DNA from: Branchiostoma floridae
Taxonomy: Eukaryota > Chordata > Leptocardii > Amphioxiformes > Branchiostomatidae
Reading direction: 5' to 3'
Length of the DNA: 64,000 nucleotides
Assembly: GCF_000003815.2 (NCBI RefSeq)
Contig: NC_049981.1
Span: 30,386,760-30,450,759, forward strand
Positions within the stretch are counted from its first letter, which is position 1. Each line of letters starts with the position of its first letter. This document shows, piece by piece, positions 41,501 through 52,600 of the stretch. Under the pieces are notes generated by a model, which saw only the letters and a list, made by a program, of their open reading frames with translations, did not search any database and was not told where the DNA came from. The position numbers and the translations under genes were made by a program.

Positions 41501-44409
41501 GGAGGCTAATAGAATACTGAGGGAGGAGGAAGAGAAGAAGAGAGTAAGGATGAAAGGAGGGAGAAAAGTTATAAAGGAAGTTGTAAAAGCACAAAAGAAA
41601 TTGTATTGTGCTGTACTTAATGTTAATTTTTTTCCATGTGGGATTTTGTGAAATCTTGGAGAAAAATTGCAATGTATTGTTAAGAATGAAGAGGGTCTCC
41701 TTTTCCAGTACAATTTGAACTGACCTGCTCTCACACCCATACGCTAACACAAAGTTATCCCTACGTACAGCAACATAGTCATGATGAGTATACTCTAAAT
41801 CCTTCCTTAAGTACAGTAGCATAGTCTCATTGCTTCCATGTTTGCTGTGATGTTCAGGAGTTGATAGCCCAGAAGGAGGCAGAGGCTCAGCAGGAGAAAC
41901 CAGTGAAGGAGACGTCCAGCATGCCGGGCGCTCCGACGTTAGAGACGGTTACCGAAGAGATGGAGGCAGCGGAGGCAGCAGCGGCTGCAGAGAAGCCTGT
42001 GGTAAGGCTATGATATATGATACACAATGTAGTTGCATGTAAAGTGTTGCTAAAGTGAAACCTATAGTTTAACTGCTGAGGAGCCTGTGGTAAGGCTATA
42101 AATACCTGAAGAAAGGCCTGTGATGAGGCTATAGTTACATGTACCAGTGGCTGCAGAGAAGCCTGTGTCTAGGCTAGGAAACCTTGATAGAAACTTCACA
42201 TGGCTGTAGTGAAGCCATGGTAAGGAAATAGTTACATTACAAAACTTCAGTAAAGACTTTGGATATAGATAACTGCAAAGAAGCCTGTGGTCAGGCTATG
42301 ATAACTAATTAGTTACATTTACAAATAGATATCTGCAGAGAAGCCTGGGGAGGCTTTTTTTTTACATGTAACTGCAGAGAAGTCTGTTGGTGCGAAAATG
42401 TTTAATCACGAGTCATATCATAGCAGATGAAATGTCTTTTATCTAAAACCAAAGTTATGTTGTCTTCCTCATGTGGGGAATTGCTGCTTTTAACAATATT
42501 TTTTTCATGCTCCACCTGGATGTTGCTAGCATCTTTCCCATTTGTAACTCACACAAAAATTATGAACACATGAATATGTCCAATTGGAGTGCCCTCAGAT
42601 AATGCACGGCTCATTCATTTGAAGAGTGGTCAGTTCATTGCTCACATCACATCACATCTGAAACTGAATCACACAGCTGCGTTGACTGCAAACAATATAC
42701 CCACTTGATCTGGCCCGCTGGTACAGTGCAAGCCACACACATACAGTTTCACCCACCATGCGTTACGGTTTGTCTCACTCCATCCAAGGTGCTGTTTAGG
42801 ATGAGTGAGATCGGAGTTCCTGGCATTGTTGTCACTGGTGTGAGTACTGAAGGGTGCACAGTGCATTGGTGACTGTACACATAGTTGTTCGAATCCATTT
42901 GATTTGCACTGGGTGAAAGTCTTACAAAAAAATAGTATTTTGCAGTGAAAAACTGTTCACTACCAATGTACAGTATAGAAGTATTCATAGATTCTAATTT
43001 CTATGTTTAGTCTAGGTGACAAGATACGAATTGCACCTCTACTAGTATTCTCTGTAGTTCACCAATTTTCATTTTGCGTCTTGGGTTCCAAAGATTCCAA
43101 AGTACATCTTTGTCACCACTCACTATCATTCCTGGTGTCCCAATTGCCATGATGCTGTATATCTGTGCTAATATTATTTAAGGCTACTTAAAAATATGTT
43201 CGTACAGGAATCATGATCAGGGGCATAACTCTCCAAGTAAACATTGATTTTTAGTAGGCAGGAGAGAGTTTTTTTGCATTTGTTTGCTTATCTATTTGCC
43301 TAAAGGAGAGAGTCAGAGTGAGTGAGTGAGTGAGTGAGTGAGTGAGTGAGTGAGTGAGTGAGTGAGTGAGTGAGTGAGTGAGTGAGTGAGCGAGCGAGCG
43401 AGCGAGCGAGTGAAAGAAAGAAAGAAAAAGAAAATGAAAGAAAGGAAAAGAAAGAAAGAGAGGAAAGGAAAAAGACAAAGAAAAGAAAAAGAAAGAAAGA
43501 AAAGAAAAATGGCAATCAGAATAATGTGTGCAGGTAAGCTGTACAAGGTAAAACATGTTTGGATGTTGGTGCTAGCCATGATAACCATGATGGAGGAATG
43601 AAAGTTTTTTTATTGGGGTTTTCAAAGGAAAAAAAAAACAAGGAGGAACCATGCAACAAATCGATGATATCAGATAATAGTACAAATCAAAGACATGTAT
43701 ACAAGAATAGCACAATTGATAAACAAAGATTTCATGACATAGCAATATGTGTGCTGACAGCATGTTTTCCCATCTCCCACAGGAAGCCGAGGGGGAGGGG
43801 GAGGAAGCAGAGGCTCCTGCTGAGGAGGAGGGGGAGAAGGAGGAGCAGGAGGCACCTGCAGCAGGTGAGGAAATCTCAGACTTCAGACATCATAGACAAA
43901 AATTCATAACGTATGCTGTAGCCAGGTCATGATCATTCCTGGCAATGGTTTGCGATAAATCATACCACCCTCACTACGAATCAGGAAAAATAAAATGGCT
44001 TCCCTACGAATTTCAGGAAGTTAAAAAGGCCTGCCTACGCCTTTCGGAAAAGAGCATGCAGACCCTTGTACATACCTGGTACTTAGAGGTATCCGCTTTT
44101 TTCCAACACTAGAAATCTACAACAACAATGTAGATGTACTACATGTAGCTTAGAAGAGTTTTGGCTGTATTTATCAGCACTTATCAACTACTACTATCAA
44201 ATGCTTGACATTGGACTTGTTGTATTCCTTATTGGACTTATTGTATTATTAATTACTTGACATTATAATGTTACCTTTGGACTTAGTCACTAGCCTGATT
44301 ACATGCTTTAGTAGTAAAATCATGTAAACTTTGGCTGAGCCTTGTGAATAAAGTAATGTTTCTCCCAACTAACTGTAAGTTTTTTTCTCTTTCCACAGAG
44401 GAGCAGTGA
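38599..44409 (+). CDS. DPY30-motif protein, DYDC1/DYDC2-like
   Basis: Five coding exons: 38599-38745, 40823-40945, 41858-42001, 43783-43864, 44399-44409, all GT/AG with closing phases, giving 168 residues (human DYDC1 177). Residues 1-49 ([11 protein letters not shown]...[18 protein letters not shown]) are a Dpy-30 motif, the helical hairpin used for dimerisation and for docking to amphipathic anchoring helices. Residues 50-100 are a charged coiled coil ([15 protein letters not shown]), and the rest is a Glu/Ala-rich acidic tail. DYDC proteins are linked to cilia and sperm; this role is inferred from family. The start at 38599 matches the vertebrate start better than the upstream ATG at 38578, which would add seven residues. 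A 5' non-coding exon ending at 37723 is likely. Exons 1, 2 and 3 all have partial duplicate copies nearby. AK7 and NME5 also carry this motif, but with enzyme domains that are absent here. Confidence 0.85.
38872..38932 (+). repeat. Interstitial telomere-like TTAGGG repeats
   Basis: Imperfect TTAGGG units (GGTTAGGGTTAGG, then GGGTTAGGGTTAGGG and TTAGTG variants) over about 60 bp in intron 1 of the DPY30-motif gene. Confidence 0.7.
38977..39548. mobile_element. Palindromic 'TTCGCGGT' MITE copy 4, split by an insertion
   Basis: The two halves (38977-39080 and 39442-39548) together match the 210-bp copy at 24600-24809. The outer ends ACTGTAAATGCA and TGCATTTACAGT are inverted. The 361-bp block between the halves is a different element (39081-39441). 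Confidence 0.85.
39081..39441. mobile_element. Harbinger-like MITE, 361 bp, nested, TTA target duplication
   Basis: The inverted ends are GGCCACACCAATT and AATTGGTGTGGCC, and similarity continues through TTTCTTGGTTCACGGATT on both arms. TTA precedes and follows the element (39078-39080, 39442-39444); the uninterrupted relatives have a single TTA there. Three-base TWA duplications and GG-starting ends are typical of PIF/Harbinger. Non-coding interior. Confidence 0.85.
39549..40670. other. Intron 1 of the DPY30-motif gene, no exon seen
   Basis: AT-rich non-coding sequence with a partial direct repeat (about 39840-40030, GATCTATTTGTCTTTTAA). A foldback MITE half follows at 40672-40803. Confidence 0.4.
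40946..41550 (+). repeat. Four tandem copies of the 3' half of DPY30-gene exon 2 with donors
   Basis: Copies end at donors 41086, 41279, 41415 and 41544; the true donor is 40946. Each repeats GAGAAGATGAG...GAGGCTGACAGGATACTG (the last copy diverged) and GAAGA(A/G)AAG(A/G)G|GTAA. A GATGG/GAGGG-rich intron spacer (GTGATGGGATAGAGGGAG) separates the copies. Periods are 129-193 bp, and all donors are intact. Reading through the first donor soon meets TAG. Confidence 0.9.
42060..42395 (+). repeat. Seven short degenerate copies of the 3' end of DPY30-gene exon 3
   Basis: The exon end CTGCAGAGAAGCCTGTG|GTAAGGCTATGATA recurs in degraded form near 42073, 42105, 42153, 42204, 42272, 42332 and 42372. 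Copies near 42073 and 42204 keep GTAAGG; others have lost the donor. Copies are 30-70 bp apart. Confidence 0.75.
42396..43250. other. Intron 3 of the DPY30-motif gene
   Basis: Non-coding; no clear element ends seen. Confidence 0.4.
43316..43510 (+). repeat. Compound (GAGT)n, (GAGC)n and (GAAA)n microsatellite
   Basis: About 20 GAGT units, then about five GAGC units, then an impure GAAA/GGAA tract. It lies in intron 3 of the DPY30-motif gene. It creates long Ser/His/Leu or Phe/Ser-rich spurious frames on the minus strand. Confidence 0.95.
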
Positions 44410-44885
44410 TTGGAAACATCTTAAAAATGGACCAAACAAAAGCTACAAAAAGGATTGCCTGAAACTTGTCCCATTTTGATTGGTGAACTCCACTCTTTCC
44501 ACCTGTTGTTTGCTGTTTGGCTCTGGGAACCCTTTAGAAAAGTTTTAACATATGGTGCCGTTCAAATGACATGACAGTTAAATCTCACGTGAAGAAATAA
44601 GTAAATGACAACATGGTAAAAATGGTAACATGCTCAAGAACACTTCAGTTAGTTCAGTTCATCCAAACGGCGACATTGTAGGAACACTTGTATTATCTAT
44701 ATTCATTCTGTTTGATGTGTGCCAATCTCTACAAGGGACCAAAATTGCATTGACATTTTTGTTCTGAAAATGCAAATGCATTACAGTAGAATATGAAGGA
44801 GCTGTTCAGTCAAAGAATTCTTAGCATAGATCTTATTTGTACATTCCGTTTTTCATTGAATTAGTTCATCATATATTACTACATG

Positions 44886-44891
44886 AATAAA
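44886..44891 (+). terminator. Poly(A) signal candidate, DPY30-motif gene
   Basis: AATAAA about 480 bp after the stop codon. A second AATAAA lies at 45306. Either could end the transcript. Confidence 0.4.
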
Positions 44892-45781
44892 TACACAATG
44901 CTGCTGTAACAAACAAAGTAAGGGGGAAAGATGGCTAGAAAAATAACTAGTATGTATATGAGATGGAATAGAGGCATTTTGAATGGGTGGGTTAAAAGAA
45001 AATACTGGGAGTGTGGATATCAAAATACCAGCTTGTGCCCAAGTTCATTTTCCCTGGAATAGCGGTTTGTTTCCTGTCAGCTGAAGGCAGATCCTATAGG
45101 TCTACACTGTATGTTGTTGAAAAATGTTTAGTAGCAATAGGCTCAATTTTATGAACAATTTATTCCTAAAAAATCACCATCACATCTTCTAAATGAATAG
45201 AAGATACTATTCATGATATTATGTCTATTCGTAAGTGCTGTTTTTTGTGTGTAAAGGTACAAGTTGTGGTTGTTGAGTACAATGCGTCATATTTGTATAT
45301 AAGTGAATAAATAGACAGCACAAACAGAATGTGCAGAATTAATGACTTTTATTTCATTGTAATGTTATAATGTATTGTTTTTGTATATGGATATAAATCA
45401 AAACCTGGAGGACAGCAAAAGCCTGCAACTGTTCCAATAGATAGGTCCTATATATCTATAATTCTTATCAATAGACACTGCACTGCTACAGTATATCATG
45501 CATTCATGCAGATACACTTGATCATTATGTTACAACATTATCTTTGTAATTTACATCTACACATATACTCTCCTGCCATCAAACATCTTTTAGTTACAGC
45601 TGTTCCACACTCCTCCGTTGTTGATACATCAAATTGTAATTTGAACAGGTGGTCACAACCAAGTTTTCATGATTAGATATCTTCTTTAAAAGAAAGAGTT
45701 TGTTACCTGAGACTTGACAGCAGAATTGACTGCGACACACTTACCACCCTTTTTCCCCATTGCCAATGACATAATGTCCTA

Positions 45782-46072
45782 ACTTGAAAGTTCGTCTGTG
45801 TTGATACAAGACATTCTGGATAAGTTGAACTGTAATTTCCAACACGAAAACTGGATTCACACAAATTTTCGACTGAACAGCTCGAGTCTTTGTCAAAGGC
45901 GCCATAGACTTCCTGCAACTTATGATCCACTGCTAACCGAGTCACGTGTGCTATCTACATAACATGACGTCACATAAGCAGTGGATTCATTCCACTCCTT
46001 GACAAAAACTGTTAAGTTGAAAATTTGGGTAAGTCCAATGTTCGTCTTGGAATTTACAGTTCAACTTTTCCA
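45782..46072. mobile_element. Inverted-repeat MITE, about 290 bp
   Basis: The left arm (TTCGTCTGTGTTGATAC, then GATAAGTTGAACTGTAATTTCC) is mirrored by the right arm (TTGGAATTTACAGTTCAAC). The interior carries GCGCCATAGACTTCCTGCAAC and TGACGTCA. A related right half is at 57664-57875 and an end fragment at about 2235-2315. Confidence 0.6.
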
Positions 46073-46267
46073 GGATATAAATAATTTGATATGCTATACG
46101 CATATGCATGCATACATCTGGTACCTTTTAGTGTATATCATGATTGCACAATACTTTCGTCTCCAAACAAAAAGAGCATATTTATTGATATGGCTATCAG
46201 TTTCAATTATATTTTGCACATTTTAGAAAGCTGATTGCTTTAATACTATCATTAGTGTATTACAGCA

Positions 46268-46455
46268 ATGAAGGTTAGACATCCAGGTAATAAGATACGG
46301 CAAATAGCAATTACTCAAGCAACTAGATATGATCAGATAACCTCAATTTTTTTAGTGTCACTGGCAAAAGATAATATATGTTATCTGAAACGTATGACCG
46401 GTTCAAAAATCATATCCAGTTGCTTGAGTAAAATTTTGCATAAGTCTGTCATTAT
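46268..46455. mobile_element. Foldback MITE copy
   Basis: ATGAAGGTTAGACATCCAGG and AATTACTCAAGCAACTAGAT at the left; CATATCCAGTTGCTTGAGTAA at the right. It is an internally shortened copy of the 35190-35495 element and lies just downstream of the TPR gene. Confidence 0.7.
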
Positions 46456-46499
46456 TTGGCACTTGTGTCAGAATGTGTTTTACTTCTTTCTTGGATAAG

Positions 46500-46637
46500 C
46501 TGGCTCATCTTCATTGCCCGATAGAAAATTGCCTTTCTGCAGTCACCAAGGTTACCCCCAGGCGACAACCAGGTTGTGAAGTGCACCGGCACATAAAACA
46601 ATAAACCGGCAATGTCATCATGTGCAGTGTTCTCCCC
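46500..46637 (-). pseudogene. Relic of an 18th TPR unit beyond the stop codon
   Basis: Immediately after the TAA of the TPR gene, the same minus-strand frame continues GENTAHDDIAGLL, then GDCRKAIFY, and stays open for about 50 codons. In the intact units the stop position is TAT (Tyr in 'SIYGE'). The array therefore once continued and was cut by a single T-to-A change; the central part of the unit has since drifted. Confidence 0.75.
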
Positions 46638-49600
46638 TTAGATACTCTGCTTCACCTGTGAATACTGTTCAAAATACCTGATGGCCTTCTTGTAATCACC
46701 TAGGATGCCATAGGCCGTGCCCAATTTGTTAAGTGAGTCAACAATGTCAGAATGTGCACTTTTCTCCCCATAGATACACTGCATCATCTGAAGTGACTGT
46801 TCAAAATACCTGATGGCCTTTCTGTAATCACCTAGGTTGATATAGGCCGTGCCCAAGTTGTTCAGTGGCATGACAATGTCAGAATGTGCAGTTTGCTCCC
46901 CATAGATACTCTGCATCATCTGTAGTGACTGTTCACAATACCCGATGCCCTTTTTGTAATCACCTAGTTCGCAGCAGACCCCGCCCAGGTTGTTAAGTGA
47001 CATGGCAATGTCAGGATGTGCAGTGTTTTTACCATAGATACTCCGCCTAACCTGTAGGGAATCATCATAATAGCTGGCGGCCTTTCTGTAATCACCAAGT
47101 TCGCGACAGACCCCACCCAAGCTGGTAAGTGAGGCAGCAATGTCAGAATGTGCACTGTTCTCACCATAGATAAGCCACCTCATCTGTAGAGACTGTTCAT
47201 GATAGCAGACGGCATTTCTGATATCACCATATTCTTTATAGTTATTGCCCAAGCTATAAAGTGAGTCGGCAATGTCCGGATGTGCAGTAGTCTCTCCATA
47301 GATACTACGATTCATATGAAGTGACTGCTGAAAATAGCTCACGGCCTTTCTGTAATCACCAAATTCACTAAAGGCCGCACCCAAGTTGTTTAGTGTGTTA
47401 GCAATGCTGGGATGCGCAGTGTTTTCCCCACAAATACTCTTCCTCATCTGTAGTGACTGTTCACAATAGCTAACGGCATTTCTGTAATCACCAAGTCCAA
47501 TATAGACCGTAGCCAAGTTGTTAAGTGAGTCGGCAAGGTCAGGATGTGCTGTGCTATCTCCATAGATACTCCGCATCATCTGAAGTGACTGTTCACAATA
47601 GCCGATGGCCCTGCTGTAATCACCAAGTTCCTTCCAGGCGTCGCCCAAATTGTTAAGTGTCGAGAAAATGTCAGAATGCGCAGTGTTCTCACGACAGATA
47701 ATCAGCTGTGTCTGAAGTGACTGTTCATAATAGCTGATGGCCTTCCTGTGATTACCAAGTTCTCCCCAGGCGCCACCCAAGTTGTTAAGTATCGAGGAAG
47801 TGCCAGGATGCGCAGTGATCTCACCATATATTCTCTTGTTCATCTCTAGTGACTGTTCACCATAGAAGATGGCTTTTCTATAATTACCAAGTTTCCTCCA
47901 GGCCGAGGCCAAGTTGTTAAGTGACCTTGCAATAGAAGGATGCGCAGAGTCCTCTCCATAGATACTGCGGCACATCTGCAATGATCTTTCGTAACAGCGG
48001 ACGGCCTCTCTTTGGTCGCCAAGATCCCCCCAGGCTTTGCCCAAGTTAGTGAGTGATCCGGCAATACAAGAATGTGCTGAGCTTTTACCGTATACAATCT
48101 GATTCATTTGTATTGACTGCTCCAAATAACCAACTGCCTTTCTGTAATCACCATGTTTACAACAAACATTACCCAAGTTGTTAAATGACGAGGCAATGTC
48201 CGGATGCACAGTATTTTTCCCATGGATGCTCAGGTGAATCTGTAGTGACTGTTCATAATAACTGGTGGCCTTTCCGTAATCGCCAAGTCTAATCCATGCC
48301 GTGCCCAAGTTGTTAAGTGACACTGCAATGTCCGGATGTGAAGTGTTCTCCCCAAGGATGCTCTGCTTCATTTGTAGTGACTGTTCATAGTAGCGAATTG
48401 CCTTTCTGTAATCACCAAGATCATACCAGGCCGTACCCAAGTTGTTAAGTGAGTAAGCAATACCAGGATGCACAGTTATCTTCCCATAAATATTTCGCTT
48501 CATCTGTAGTGAACGTTCCCAATAGCCGATGGCCTTCCTGAACTCACCAAGTTCGCTCCAGGCAGTGCCCAAGTTGTCAAGTGAGTTAGCAATGACAGGA
48601 TGTGCAGTGTTATTCCCATAAATTATTTTCGACATTTGTAGTGTTTGTTCAGAATAGCTGACGGCCTTTCTGTAATCACTAAGTTCACAGCTGACCTCAC
48701 CTAAGTTGCTAAGTGACGAAGCAATGTCAGGATGTACAGTTTTCTCACCATAGATTCTTCGCCTCATCTGCAGTGACTGTTCATGATAACTGAAAGCCGT
48801 TCTATGATCTCCTTGCTTGCCACAGGCATCACCCAGGTCAGTAAGAGCCTCAGCAATATCGGAATGTGCATTACCTTCACCATATTTATTTATGTAAGCA
48901 TGTAGTACCTGTTCTGCACATTCCTTATAGTTTCTATAGTCACAAAGATTTCTGTACACTTTTGCTCTTTGTCCGGAAGAGTCGTCAAATAGAATTAATG
49001 ATTCCTTTGTGAGCTTCCCGTGGACAATTTCTGAAATGAAGCCTTTTGTTGGCAGTGCTGTGTAATAGTATCTCATGAGCTGTTTTGCATTTGAACAGTA
49101 AAAGACTTTCTTTGATGTCTCCCCAATATCTGATTCTGTCGACATTGTAATTGATGACAAGGCTGACATGCTTTCCACCTGGCCTCCATTGCTCATGTAT
49201 GTACGCAGTCGCAGTTCTGCTGAGATGCTTACCATCACCATCAAGTGATGTGCGTTTTCACTACTGATGACACCATTCTTGTGCAGATTGTCAATGGTCT
49301 CCCAGATTGTGGTCGGTGCTATGTTATGCAGTAGCGCCAAACACGACACTGCAAGGCTTGAAAATCGATACATATCCTTCTTTACATTCATCAACGTTGC
49401 AGGTAGAGATTCACATTTGAATAGTGGCGCATTATCAATCATATGAGTTATTGCTAATAGGGAACGAACTAGCCCGGGATGATTTCCTTGCTGTCGCTTA
49501 GTCCATAAAGTGAGATATACTTCTACCAACTTTTGTTCTCCTGTGATTAAACAGACATTTCCCAAAATACTAGCAAGATGATAGCCTTTCTCCAAGTGAC

Positions 49601-52600
49601 GGGAGATGTCTTTTGCCATTAATTTGGACATCTCCATTGGTGTGTGGATAAGTTCACTTGTTGATGCGCAGTTTCTACCTCTGCCTAGTGGAGTTTTGCA
49701 TGCATGTGGCATGGCTCCATCAAACGCAAACCCGCGCGGCGTTACTGAGTCATAGAACCAGTTGTCTAGTGGGTCGTCAGAGTAGAAATCATTGAGAGAC
49801 CGAATTCCCATAGCAGGGAGAATGGTTTCTCCCAAACTAATAACTTTGAGATGCAGAAAATGAGTGAGATTGCGGAAATATGTGACGTTGGTCTCTGTTT
49901 CCTCCTCTACTAAGATGGCAAACTCTAGATCGGAATATGGTGTTACCAATCCTGTCGCTTGTGAACCCAAGCCTATCATGGCGTACTTACAGGGAGGGGG
50001 ACCCATTACCTCCATACATTCATCTACTAAGCCAGCTATACATGTTTTTCGCTGACAAACAATTGTCTCAAACAATGCCTTGATCTCTTCCGCTCTCATT
50101 TTCTCAACTTCTCTTATCTTTGGGTTATCATCATCAAGACTGTATGGATCCACCTCTTGTTCGATTCTTTTGATCTCTTCTTTTACATTGTTTCTATTTT
50201 CTTTTAACATTAACTTGTGTTTCTTTGTGTCACCAATGTCTACCCTTTCTTCAATATTGAGCACATGCTTACAAAATGCATGACTTATTTCCTGGAGAGC
50301 TTCAGTTATGTCTTCTCTCCTTGACCTTACCAGTGCTGCATTACAGAGTGCAGCAGCCTTGGTGAAGTCTCCTCCATCCTTTGACTGGATTCCTCTCTTC
50401 AGGTAGACATCGCTTAACTTGTAGAGGGGCTCTGCTTCTTTGCAGTGTTGGTCAGGCTTTGAATCTGTAAAAATAATAGAATTCACAGGCTAGCAATGGC
50501 TTTATTCTATTTTACTGTTTACGTTGCCATATGAATTGAACTAATTTTTTTGCATGTGGTCATTGAAATAGTGTACAGTTTGATATCGCAGACTCACATT
50601 TAACATGTACAGACTTGAGCGCAGCCGCAATCTCTTGCTCTGCCTTGTCCAGGTCCCCTTTCTGCAAGGCCCTGCAGCCCTCCTGCATTTGCTCTTGGTA
50701 TGTACTGTAAAGAGAGATGAAAATAAGCGATACACGTTTTTATTTGACCACCGATCATGAGTACACTTTTATTGAATGAATAGCAATGTGTTTAGTCACT
50801 CCAAATGCTTAAAACCTCACAAACCTCATAAAAGTTTGTCTTCATTCGTAGCTGACATCAGACATATAAAATAATGTCTGTTGACTTGCTGATTTGGAAG
50901 AACAAGTAATTCACAGCTCACAAACCTGTCGGTGTCTCCCTGTGTTTTGTCACTTGTCTTCACGAGTCCGGCGTTTTCCTTTCCTGTGCTCATTCTATGT
51001 GGAATAATAAAACAATATCAGCATATATCTATTAGATATAGTGACAGGGCACCATGCATCAGTGAACCCAGCCAATTCGTGACCTGGGAGTCTAAGGGTA
51101 ACACAGTAAATAGCCGGTCAGGATATTGGGTAGTGTGCGAAGTTTCTGTACTAATAATAATGATAATCGCTGCAGTACACACGGAAGCCACACACAAAAA
51201 TTCCCAGTAAATCGAGCATCAATGCAGTATAGCTGGTTTATTTTAAACAGTGTGAAGCTTGTAGTAACGGTTTACTACCTCGGTATGTCAAGATGGAGAT
51301 AGTGGTCCCGAGTCACATCAGTTTCTCTGTTGGCTCCAAACTTGTGCCCCATTGATGATCTTTTTCCTTTTGGTCTTAATATATCTGCTGGTGGATGCTG
51401 AAAAATACAATCCGCAATTGCTATAATGTTTTACCTTGCACGTATATTCTGGAACATTGCTGCACTTACAATTAGGGTATATATGTCTTATCACATTCGA
51501 ATACATATATATATTATTGACAAGTTACTTACTGATCGGTTGTATTTGTGAGAAGTTCAAAGTCGGTTGCTAATGTCATTAAATGATTGCTTGAAGTGTT
51601 GGTCATTAGTTTATGGAAGAAATTATTTGTGTGGTGTGGCAGATTTTGTTCGTCATTCTTAAGATAAGGATCCGAGTTGTTCTGTTTATTTGCGCAGGGA
51701 GGGGGGGGGGCGAGTGACGCACCCTTACAGGTGGACGCATTGCTCTGTCAAGAATACAATATGGGAAATAGTCACGAGAAAAATTGGCTGCACCATGTTA
51801 AAGAAATAGTAGATGACACAGGCTATTCTTTCTTATGGAACACAAACTACCCTACATTAGACAATAAAAATATATGTACATTGGAGATGTAAAAGAGGAG
51901 ACTTACTGATATGTATGTTAAAACTGTCTTTAAATAATGGTAGGCTAAGATTTTACAAAAGTGTTAAATCCGAATACGCGATGGGAAATTACCTATATCA
52001 TAACGTGTTTAATGTAAGATAAGAACAAGCGCACATCCGATAGAGATAGAAAAGGGCCGCAATAAACAGTTCCCTTTCCAAAGATTGTGTACATATTGCC
52101 CAATGAATGCAGTGGAAAAACATACCAAAAATCATGACGATCCGTCAACATGTTCATATTTTCTCATTAATTATGCAAATGAGGCCGTCATTTGCATAAT
52201 TGATATGCATTGACATTTCTCTCTTTCTCATCTATATATGTAACAAGTTTGAAAGCCCTATCATGAAATGCACTGGATTTATAAACTTTCCTCATTAATT
52301 ATGCAAATTAGTTGCTGATTTGAATAATTTGTATTTCTTTAGGTACATTTTTACTTGGGCTGTCTACATACCAAATATCATGACGATCCATCAACACGTT
52401 CTCGAGTTATTCTCGTGCAAAGTTTGAAAGGAAATCGGCGACTGCAGTTCCAAACAAGCCGCTAGGGGGTCCAAACTTACAGCACTTACTCTCTGGCTCA
52501 AGGGTTATCTGCCACTCAAAAATCATAACCACAGCATGTCCAAAACAAGAGATATAAAAAATTGAGTTTCTGCTGCAGTACCTTAGCAAGCCGCTAGGGG

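Noticed and set aside
40811-41822. Minus-strand frames of 221-324 codons rich in Pro/Ser/Leu
   Set aside because: They are the antisense of the tandem exon 2 copies and GGGAGGGAGG spacers; the real coding signal is on the plus strand.
43251-43601. Frames rich in Ser/Leu/Thr/His or Lys/Glu/Arg
   Set aside because: Direct translation of the GAGT/GAAA microsatellite; no gene-like composition or splice context.
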